NCBI GenBank assembly: GCA_900317745.1
Contig: ONHW01000031.1
Span: 1-36,863, forward strand
Reading direction: 5' to 3'
From: an uncultured Bacteroidales bacterium
GTDB lineage: Bacteria > Bacteroidota > Bacteroidia > Bacteroidales > Paludibacteraceae
DNA length: 36,863 nucleotides
Every line of letters starts with the position of its first letter. The stretch's first letter is position 1. The position numbers and the translations under genes were made by a program. This document shows, piece by piece, positions 1 through 5,066 of the stretch. The notes below the pieces were generated by a model. The model saw nothing but the letters and a program-made list of their open reading frames with translations. It made no database searches and was not told the DNA's origin.

Positions 1-612
1 GCCGGCGGCTACGGCGGTCACTACGCCGTTAGCTACAGTTGCTACGGTTGGGTCGCTCGACGTCCATGTCACGGTCTTGTCCGTTGCGTCTTCGGGGGCG
101 ACGGTAGCGGTCAGCGTCAGCGTCTCGCCGCCCACGGTCATCGAGGCTGCGGTCTGCGAGAGGGTGATGCCCGTGACGTTGACGGTGGTGGGATTCTCAT
201 AGCCATACACCTCAATCTTTTTTATACCTTTAGACGTGTATTCCAGAATGGGTGTGCCATTTACTTTCGGTGTCTTATCCTCTTCTGTGGTTTCTACTAC
301 AAAGGGAGCTTCGCTGTCTGTAGCAGTACGGTTTTGGTCGTCGTAGAATACGCATTTGGTGATGGTGTATCCTTCGGCAGCTTTGACGGTGGCCGACCAA
401 CCGTATCCCCACCAGCCCCAGTTAGCTAAGTATGCTGAGGATCCATATGCAGTATAACTGAATGAAACGGTTGCCACGTTCGCCGTACTGTAGTTTGCCT
501 GTTCTTTGCCAGTTGCCGTAATTGTGGTCAGCAGCGTTTCCGTCTGTGCCACTGCGCCCGTAGCTGCCATCAGCAGCAGGGCGAGAATGGAAAATAGTTT
601 AATTTTCTTCAT
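1..612 (-). CDS. Secreted Big2-domain protein, 3' end outside window
   Basis: The frame is open from an ATG at 612 to the window edge (204 codons), so the C-terminus is missing. The N-terminus is a clear Sec signal peptide: MKK, a hydrophobic core, and an AVAQ-type cleavage region near residue 22. Residues 23-140 are aromatic and beta-rich and match no family I recognise. From about residue 146 the sequence is a bacterial Ig-like group 2 (Big2) domain, with the usual VTGITLS start and TVTWTSSDPTVATV core. Big2 domains usually sit in exported surface or adhesin proteins, so a cell-surface role is inferred. The upstream AT-rich region ends in an A/C-rich stretch just before the ATG, common before Bacteroidales genes; I see no clear promoter box. 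Confidence 0.85.
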   Translation of the reverse strand, partial: MKKIKLFSILALLLMAATGAVAQTETLLTTITATGKEQANYSTANVATVSFSYTAYGSSAYLANWGWWGYGWSATVKAAEGYTITKCVFYDDQNRTATDSEAPFVVETTEEDKTPKVNGTPILEYTSKGIKKIEVYGYENPTTVNVTGITLSQTAASMTVGGETLTLTATVAPEDATDKTVTWTSSDPTVATVANGVVTAVAAG

Positions 613-691
613 TGTTTTGTTGTTTTGAAATTGTTAATTATTTGGTTATTATATATAAACCCTAGAAATTTTTAGACATATGGACATAGAC

Positions 692-718
692 ATAAAAAAG
701 CGTGCGCTTTCGCTGCTT
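692..718 (-). terminator. Possible terminator downstream of the PIN module
   Basis: Read on the minus strand, AAGC...GCTT encloses an inner GCG/CGC pair with an AAAG loop, followed directly by a T-run. It is the first such structure after the PIN toxin stop at 898. The stem is short and bulged, so this is a modest call. Confidence 0.4.
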
Positions 719-722
719 CCAT

Positions 723-803
723 TTGATTGTTTGAGGTTCTCGACTACCTTCATGCTTGAACATCTAATGATTAGTTGAAAGTGTCGAGTTTCCAAACAAT
801 CAA
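723..803. repeat. Interrupted inverted repeat with nested palindrome
   Basis: The arms at 723-744 and 783-803 pair through TTGATTGTTTG/CAAACAATCAA (11 bp) and CTCGAC/GTCGAG (6 bp), with a short mismatched stretch between. The loop holds an 11-base palindrome, CTAATGATTAG, at 764-774. No gene covers it. It could be a terminator-like RNA structure, a cruciform or the end of an element. Confidence 0.6.
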
Positions 804-897
804 GTTTTGGCTTTTTACGCTATATTGCTATATGTCTTGCGTATTGACTACGCGGGATTGTCTGTTGTTTTATGCCATAGGCGGTAATATTATCTTG

Positions 898-1311
898 TTA
901 TTTATTTGTTTCCTGCACTATCTGCATCATTTCGGCAGGAGTAACTACTATAGGAGACTTAGGGAAATGCTTGGTATTGCCGGTTACGACATAGCCATCC
1001 TCTTTGGACAGGGCGACCTCATAAAAGACACGATCGTCTATGTCTGGAAAGGTTTCGCCACTTTCTGTCGGATCAAGGAACAAACCTGTTTTCACCAACT
1101 CAATCAAGTCATGTATGCTATCTTCGCCGAAATCAAACTTGCTGCGGTGCAGAACTTCTTTATATTCGCGAATAATATCTTCATTATAGAGCAACACAAT
1201 ACGTCCGTCCAAAACGTAGTCCAACAGCAACACCGTTGGAGAATCCGCGCGTTTGGACATCAATGCAGACACCAGCACGTTTGTGTCAAAAACAGCATAG
1301 AAAGTTCTCAT
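898..1311 (-). CDS. PIN-domain toxin of a toxin-antitoxin pair
   Basis: This 137-residue protein matches the PIN-family putative toxin component group (COG1569 type). Seen in sequence: FDTNVLVSAL at residues 8-17 with acidic D9, E49 in REY, an acidic patch DIDD at 90-93, and TGNTKHFP at 110-117, where Asn stands at the usual fourth acidic position. PIN toxins are Mg-dependent ribonucleases, usually inhibited by their partner antitoxin; RNase activity here is inferred. The ATG overlaps the antitoxin stop codon (ATGA at 1308-1311), which implies translational coupling. Length is normal for the family and there is no sign of damage. Confidence 0.85.
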   Translation of the reverse strand: MRTFYAVFDTNVLVSALMSKRADSPTVLLLDYVLDGRIVLLYNEDIIREYKEVLHRSKFDFGEDSIHDLIELVKTGLFLDPTESGETFPDIDDRVFYEVALSKEDGYVVTGNTKHFPKSPIVVTPAEMMQIVQETNK

Positions 1312-1586
1312 TGTGCCGCTGTTTTTCTTACCTGCCGTGCTTGCCGGATTTCATCATTGATGTCCTCGAGCGTCATTTCGGAATTACCGTTTAACTCACT
1401 TATACGCCTCATTGAAGCGATAGCCGCACGTGCATTGCGCCGGACGGTCTGCTGTGACGTATTGTACTCAATCAACAACGCTTCCACTTGCCTTTGCAAC
1501 CAGGCCGTCATATCCGTTTCATTCGCAAACGACCGCCTTGTACGCTGCACGAGTTCATCGTTTAATGTAAGATTGAACATACACAT
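1308..1586 (-). CDS. Antitoxin partner of the PIN toxin (RHH-like)
   Basis: This 92-residue protein is encoded just upstream of the PIN toxin and overlaps it by 4 bp. The N-terminal part (FNLTLNDELV, then WLQRQVEALL around residues 29-38) resembles the ribbon-helix-helix-like start of antitoxins paired with PIN toxins. The charged C-terminal half would wrap the toxin. I chose the ATG at 1586 because a strong AAGGAGG lies 8 bases upstream (1595-1601). The in-frame ATG further upstream at 1631 falls inside the -7 box of the promoter and cannot be translated from that transcript. Binding to its own promoter is likely by analogy with other such modules. Confidence 0.75.
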   Translation of the reverse strand: MCMFNLTLNDELVQRTRRSFANETDMTAWLQRQVEALLIEYNTSQQTVRRNARAAIASMRRISELNGNSEMTLEDINDEIRQARQVRKTAAQ

Positions 1587-1628
1587 AGTTTTATCCTCCT
1601 TGTTGTTAATCTTTGCAACTTTCAGATG

Positions 1629-1660
1629 CAAAGTTACTACTTTTTTTTGAAATATGCAAG
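1629..1660 (-). promoter_or_regulatory. Promoter of antitoxin-PIN operon
   Basis: On the minus strand there is CTTG (-33, one mismatch), 20 bases, then TAACTTTG (-7, perfect TAnnTTTG) at 1636-1629. Transcription would start near 1622 and leave a leader of about 35 nt carrying the AAGGAGG site. Confidence 0.75.
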
Positions 1661-1795
1661 GAATTATCTTCTTTTTAGAGTATTTTGGGTGATAATTCTA
1701 TCATTTTACAAGTGATAATTCCATATTTATTCTAATTGTTGGAAAATAGTTGGAAAAACTATATATCATTTTTTTGAAAAAAAATTGCCCAAAAA

Positions 1796-1827
1796 TTTGC
1801 ATATATCTATAATTTTTAGTGCCTTTG
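1796..1827 (+). promoter_or_regulatory. Rightward promoter-like sequence, antisense to membrane gene
   Basis: TTTG, 20 bases, TGCCTTTG. It is the repeat-copy equivalent of the menG promoter with one change in the -7 box (TG for TA). It points into the 3' side of a minus-strand gene with no plus-strand gene ahead, so it may be dead or make antisense RNA. Confidence 0.4.
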
Positions 1828-1980
1828 CATAATTTTTCCAAGAGAGGAAAATCGTGTAAAAAACGGGTAAAGCCCGCGTGAACGAAAACAATTTTTTGAA
1901 ATATTAACCCGCTGAACAGGCAGGAAAAACATTACCTAAAAGCGTTTGAAAGAACCGGTGCCCTCGAATCCCTCAGATAC

Positions 1981-3114
1981 TTATTTTGCCAAGTAACTGA
2001 GCAATAATACTGCGAGTATGGCTAAGATTATTGTCAAAACATTTGTTTTCTCCGATGGGTCTGGTTTGATCAATGACGGCTGTTTTGCTATGCCATTCTT
2101 GCGTGCATAGAAATAATTGATACTATCTTTAACCTTGTTAATGGGGAATGCAGACAAGTCTATTTGATATATTGAATTTTCAATCTCTTTCTCAGTTATA
2201 TCGGTATCCGCTAATTCCGCAAAATCTACCATGTTGTCAGGAATTTTAGTCCCTTTTTTAAAGAATGTGATTAAATATCCATCCATTTGTGCCCGCTTGA
2301 TTTGCTCCAATGAGATATCTATCTTCCTAAAATCCATTTTGAGATTCAGCCGTTCGGTATTTGCAACATATCCACGAATCCCTTTTTCATCTATGACCAA
2401 GTAACTTCGTAATAGTTTACAACTATTTACAAATGCAAGGATAAATAATACAGAAATGCCACCAAAAAATATCAAAATAACAAGCAATATTCCGATTGGG
2501 GGCGTGCTAATAAATGTTTTGTATAATATTATACCAAACATCGAAATAATGGCAAGGCAAATTATCGGTATAAAATAGTTTTTGGGTTGCTTGACCGCTT
2601 CAAACCGCACTCCTTCTGCGTCAAATGTACCCGGGTCATAGTTAGAATAAATCGCTTTACGCCCTTGTTTGTGTTTTTTATTACGAGTCAGTAACCGGGG
2701 AATAATAGTCGGCAAAGCCATAATTGCCACTACGATGATGATACATATTAGGATACCCCAAAACATATTCCCTCCGGTAACCTTCCTTACCCATCTCCCC
2801 AATTTGCCGGGCTCGCCTCTGTGTTGTTTTGCGGACTGCTGAGCATGTGTTTTTTCAAAGTCTTTTGTTCGGATAACTATTACACCATAGGCAGCGCGTT
2901 CTCCATACAAGTCTATTGCTTCTTCATCATTTAAAATGGTTACTGAGGCTATTTCGGAACTTTCGGGAACATCGGATGGCTGTACACCGATTTTACCATC
3001 TACAATATACAATGGCATATGTACAAAACCGACTGTGTCCGTCCTGTCATTCCCTGTTGCCGCGACTGCCAGCGGAAGTAATAGTAATATTAGGAGAATA
3101 TGTATTTTACGCAT
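1981..3114 (-). CDS. Membrane protein with TonB-plug-like domain and PH-like domain
   Basis: This 377-residue protein is not one I can name. Parts in order: a signal peptide (residues 1-19); a mini plug domain at about 34-84 with the hallmarks of Bacteroidetes TonB plugs (PLYIVDGK, IASVTILNDEEAIDLYG, GVIVIRTK); a basic linker; membrane segments at about 118-138, 180-198 and 206-229; a soluble stretch at about 236-340 that reads like a bacterial PH-type domain (YLVIDEKGIRG, DISLEQIKRA); and a C-terminal hydrophobic tail at 358-376. The plug would lie in the periplasm and the PH-like part in the cytosol if the topology is simple. No transport barrel is present, so it is not a receptor. Similar plug motifs occur at the ends of some Bacteroidetes signalling membrane proteins. 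Function is unknown. The small secreted-peptide gene lies 11 bp upstream and may be cotranscribed. Confidence 0.75.
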   Translation of the reverse strand: MRKIHILLILLLLPLAVAATGNDRTDTVGFVHMPLYIVDGKIGVQPSDVPESSEIASVTILNDEEAIDLYGERAAYGVIVIRTKDFEKTHAQQSAKQHRGEPGKLGRWVRKVTGGNMFWGILICIIIVVAIMALPTIIPRLLTRNKKHKQGRKAIYSNYDPGTFDAEGVRFEAVKQPKNYFIPIICLAIISMFGIILYKTFISTPPIGILLVILIFFGGISVLFILAFVNSCKLLRSYLVIDEKGIRGYVANTERLNLKMDFRKIDISLEQIKRAQMDGYLITFFKKGTKIPDNMVDFAELADTDITEKEIENSIYQIDLSAFPINKVKDSINYFYARKNGIAKQPSLIKPDPSEKTNVLTIILAILAVLLLSYLAK

Positions 3115-3125
3115 ATAATAGCGAT

Positions 3126-3230
3126 TTAATTAGCGTTTGAATATTCCAAGGTCGAATCCATCTGGGCAAATGCACAAATCGTCCAAGCAAAAACAAAAGC
3201 AATGATGATAAATATTTTTTTCATATACAT
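3126..3230 (-). CDS. Small secreted peptide, 34 residues
   Basis: The frame from the ATG at 3230 (or the second ATG at 3224) gives a textbook signal peptide, MKKIFIIIAFVFAWTICAFA, then about a dozen residues ending ...EYSNAN. It lies 11 bp before the plug-domain gene on the same strand. It may be a genuine exported micropeptide, a leader ORF for the next gene, or the remnant of a longer gene. I see no strong ribosome binding site. Confidence 0.4.
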   Translation of the reverse strand: MYMKKIFIIIAFVFAWTICAFAQMDSTLEYSNAN

Positions 3231-3237
3231 ATAATTT

Positions 3238-3393
3238 AATTATTCGTTAAAATGAGCGTTCCTTATTTCAACCCGAGGCTGTAGGAAACGCCTATTGCAG
3301 AAATAAGTCACGCCCACGTTAACACGCGAGCGTTCGCCGACTTATTCAACTGCAAAAACCAAAACTTCCTACATTCCGGGTTGCCGAATAATT
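3238..3393. repeat. Nested interrupted palindrome, 156 bp
   Basis: Five stems nest around one centre: AATTATTCG 3238-3246/3385-3393; CAACCCG 3269-3275/3377-3383; GTAGGAA 3281-3287/3366-3372; TTGCAG 3295-3300/3350-3355; AATAAGTC 3302-3309/3339-3346. Unequal internal loops separate them. It fills the gap between the small peptide gene and the DUF2442 gene. The layout recalls recombination sites that fold as single strands, but the ends do not match the attC consensus. Confidence 0.8.
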
Positions 3394-3416
3394 GCAAACG
3401 CTTTTAATCAAAATGT

Positions 3417-3434
3417 TCGCGCAAGCTTGCGCGA
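3417..3434. terminator. Perfect 18-bp palindrome, possible terminator
   Basis: TCGCGCAAGCTTGCGCGA reads the same on both strands. It lies 37 bp beyond the DUF2442 stop. On that strand ATTTTGATT follows, which is a weak T-rich tail. It could end the toxin-antitoxin transcript or be a protein-binding or recombination site. Confidence 0.45.
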
Positions 3435-3470
3435 CCTCCGGTTTTACGTCATGGAGAAGGACGATTTATA

Positions 3471-3713
3471 TTAAGCTGCCTTTAACAAATCAAGCACAGA
3501 ATAGATGCGACTCATGTGCTCGAAGGTAAAGTACTGGTCGTCCAGAATCATCCATTCATTCCGTCTCTTAACAGATAAATGTTGGATGTCTGGGAACATA
3601 GACACCGGAACAATGATCTCACGCCCGTCTGTCAGTTTTGCGGAAAACTTACCACGCTGAATTGTGAAATCTAATGATTTAATACCTAATGTTACATTTG
3701 GAATCTTGCACAT
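3471..3713 (-). CDS. DUF2442-like partner of a toxin-antitoxin-type pair
   Basis: This 80-residue protein resembles the DUF2442 family: a beta-rich start (LDFTIQRGKFSAKLTDGREIIVPVSMFPDIQHL, residues 14-46), then RNEW, a short segment and a C-terminal DLL. DUF2442 genes very often sit beside DUF4160 genes, and the pair is treated as a putative type II toxin-antitoxin system; which member is toxic is not settled in my knowledge. A strong AAGGAGG at 3719-3725 lies 7 bases before the ATG and touches the stop codon of the upstream DUF4160 gene, so the two are one operon. Confidence 0.7.
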   Translation of the reverse strand: MCKIPNVTLGIKSLDFTIQRGKFSAKLTDGREIIVPVSMFPDIQHLSVKRRNEWMILDDQYFTFEHMSRIYSVLDLLKAA

Positions 3714-3725
3714 AATTGTTCCTCC

Positions 3726-4022
3726 TTATTTTTCAATATTTTTAGGCTGCGTTTTCTCTCCACGGAAAGTCTTCGAAATTTGATTATTTAGAAGCTCCCA
3801 GTGCCGATCAATCGCCGCAACTATCATGTTATTCTCTTTGGCCGTTAGCTCAGATTCTGCGATCTCTATACATTTCTCGCCGTTTTTCTCAATCCATATT
3901 TTTGCAACCGAACGTAGATGCCGACCACCTTTCTTAAAAACATGAAGATGACGACGATTGTCATTCACATCTAAAGGAATGGCCACGAATATAAATGTCT
4001 TCAAAAAAGCTAACTGTCCCAT
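3726..4022 (-). CDS. DUF4160-like partner of a toxin-antitoxin-type pair
   Basis: This 98-residue protein has the DUF4160 pattern: HLHVF at residues 25-29, then a basic and beta-rich stretch, a KNGEKCIEIAESELTAKE core and a helix with a conserved Trp (IDRHWELLNN, 71-80). I start it at the ATG at 4022, not at the in-frame ATG at 4046, because 4046 lies within the promoter -7 box (4044-4051). The leader would be only about 15 nt, with a poor binding site. The last base of its start codon falls on the edge of repeat copy 2, so the promoter comes with the repeat. The DUF2442 gene follows after 12 bp. Confidence 0.7.
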   Translation of the reverse strand: MGQLAFLKTFIFVAIPLDVNDNRRHLHVFKKGGRHLRSVAKIWIEKNGEKCIEIAESELTAKENNMIVAAIDRHWELLNNQISKTFRGEKTQPKNIEK

Positions 4023-4043
4023 AATCTTTGCAACTTTCGGCTG

Positions 4044-4075
4044 CAAAGTTACTGCTTTTTTTTGAAATATGCAAG
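4044..4075 (-). promoter_or_regulatory. Promoter of the DUF4160/DUF2442 operon
   Basis: Minus strand: CTTG (-33), 20 bases, TAACTTTG (-7, at 4051-4044). It is the exact counterpart of the PIN-module promoter in repeat copy 1. Confidence 0.7.
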
Positions 4076-4209
4076 GAATTATCTTCTTTTTAGAGTATTT
4101 TGGGTGATAATTCTATCATTTTGCAAGTGATAATTCCATATTTATTCTAATTGTTGGAAAATAGTTGGAAAAACTATATATCATTTTTTTGAAAAAAATT
4201 GCCCAAAAA

Positions 4210-4241
4210 TTTGCATATATCAATAATTCTTAGTACCTTTG
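4210..4241 (+). promoter_or_regulatory. menG promoter
   Basis: TTTG at 4210-4213, 20 bases, TACCTTTG at 4234-4241: a perfect Bacteroidetes promoter. Transcription would start near 4248. The leader includes a small hairpin GCACG-ATAG-CGTGC at 4262-4275. Confidence 0.85.
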
Positions 4242-4288
4242 CGGTTGCAAAAGGAACGTGAGCACGATAGCGTGCGCGGAACAGGATT

Positions 4289-4981
4289 ATGGATAACGAG
4301 AAGCAACATATAGGGCAGTTGTTCGACCGGATAGCCGGGACGTACGACGGACTGAACCACGTGCTGTCGCTGAACATCGACAAACGCTGGCGTCGGCGGG
4401 CAATACGTATGCTGGCGCCGGCAGAACAGGTGCTGGACGTAGCCATCGGCACGGCGGATCTGACGATCGAGATCTTGCGGCAAGGCAAGGCGCAGCACGT
4501 AACGGGTATCGACCTGAGCCGAGGAATGATGGCTATAGGCGAGCAGAAAGTAGCCAAGCGCGGTTACGCACCACAGGTGCAGTTCGACTACGGCAGCGCG
4601 CAACAGATGCCGTACGCCGATGCCTCGTTCGACACCGTGACTTGTGCGTACGGCGTGCGGAACTTCGCGAACATGGACGAAGGACTGAGTGAGATGTACC
4701 GCGTGCTGCGCACGGGCGGCGAACTGATAGTGCTGGAGTTCTCGTACCCCACTAACCCAGTTATCCGTTGGGGCTACGACCTGTACTTTACACACATACT
4801 GCCGTTCATAGGCAATCTGTTCAGCCGCGACAAAGGTGCATACTCCTACCTCAACCGCTCGGTGAAGAACTTCCCGTACGGCGAGGCGTTCTGCCAGCAC
4901 CTGCGCAAGGCAGGGTTCAGCCAAATCAAAGCTACGCCGCTGACCTTCGGCATATCAACCATCTATACGTCGATAAAATAA
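4289..4981 (+). CDS. menG: Demethylmenaquinone methyltransferase
   Basis: This 230-residue protein is of the usual length for MenG/UbiE. It makes the last step of menaquinone synthesis: SAM-dependent C-methylation of demethylmenaquinone at the inner membrane. Seen: the family start FDRIAGTYDGLNHVLS (12-27); SAM motif I VLDVAIGTAD (48-57), with Ile and Ala where many homologues have T and G; GIDLSRGMM after it; YGVRNF in the middle; and the Y..L..SVKNFP C-terminal block. Gut Bacteroidales use menaquinone rather than ubiquinone, so menG is the better symbol. It is expressed alone from the promoter in repeat copy 2 and ended by the hairpin at 4981. The toxin-antitoxin-like operon next door shares its regulatory region. 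Confidence 0.95.
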   Translation: MDNEKQHIGQLFDRIAGTYDGLNHVLSLNIDKRWRRRAIRMLAPAEQVLDVAIGTADLTIEILRQGKAQHVTGIDLSRGMMAIGEQKVAKRGYAPQVQFDYGSAQQMPYADASFDTVTCAYGVRNFANMDEGLSEMYRVLRTGGELIVLEFSYPTNPVIRWGYDLYFTHILPFIGNLFSRDKGAYSYLNRSVKNFPYGEAFCQHLRKAGFSQIKATPLTFGISTIYTSIK

Positions 4982-5008
4982 AGGAGCGCGAGGGCGCTCC
5001 TTTTATTT
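4981..5008 (+). terminator. menG terminator
   Basis: A perfect 9-bp stem, AAGGAGCGC/GCGCTCCTT, with a GAGG loop is followed by TTATTT. It begins at the menG stop codon. Because the TonB receptor gene comes toward it from the right, it may work in both directions. Confidence 0.9.
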
Positions 5009-5011
5009 AGA

Positions 5012-5066
5012 ATTTCAAATTTTCAATTTTCAAATCTTCAAATCTTCAAATTTTCAAATTTCAAAG
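5012..5066. repeat. Degenerate CAAATTTT/CAAATCTT tandem repeat at end of receptor gene
   Basis: About six 7-9-bp units of the type TTTTCAAAT or CTTCAAAT. The repeat runs across the receptor stop codon: the TGA at 5063-5061 is made from the repeat unit itself. A related octamer array sits inside the same gene at 5883. Confidence 0.75.

Larger units (their letters stand above)
1607..1828. repeat. Bidirectional-promoter repeat, copy 1
   Basis: This 222-bp block is repeated in the same orientation at 4022-4242 with about seven mismatches and a 1-base gap. It contains a minus-strand promoter for the PIN module and a rightward promoter-like end. Between them are three copies of the octamer GATAATTC: one inverted at 1661-1668 and two direct at 1691-1698 and 1714-1721. 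The direct pair has 23-bp spacing. Confidence 0.9.
1587..1980. other. Gene-free region: repeat copy 1 plus unassigned DNA
   Basis: The part to 1828 is the promoter element described separately. From 1829 to 1980 I find no gene. It has a weak GGGT/GCCC hairpin near 1862 and lies just downstream of the membrane-protein stop at 1981, where a terminator would be expected. None is convincing. Confidence 0.5.
4022..4242. repeat. Bidirectional-promoter repeat, copy 2
   Basis: Direct repeat of 1607-1828. Here both outward promoters have a gene: DUF4160/DUF2442 to the left and menG to the right. The two direct GTGATAATTC boxes are at 4104-4113 and 4127-4136, again 23 bp apart, and the inverted GAATTATC is also kept. 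Confidence 0.9.

Noticed and set aside
631-661. Resemblance between the AT-rich stretch upstream of the Big2 gene and the end of leader copy 1 (14331-14360)
   Set aside because: The match is short and AT-rich and lies in the wrong orientation relative to the Big2 gene; chance cannot be excluded.
775-1650. A 291-codon plus-strand open frame across the PIN module
   Set aside because: It is the complement of two well-supported toxin-antitoxin genes with their own promoter and binding site, and its protein is cysteine- and arginine-rich nonsense without family features.
1940-1980. tRNA-like T-arm (CCCTCGAATCCCTC)
   Set aside because: No acceptor, D or anticodon arms could be built around it.
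3238-3393. Integron attC site
   Set aside because: The nested stems look similar in plan, but the ends do not fit the RYYYAAC/GTTRRRY core sites and no integrase is in the window.
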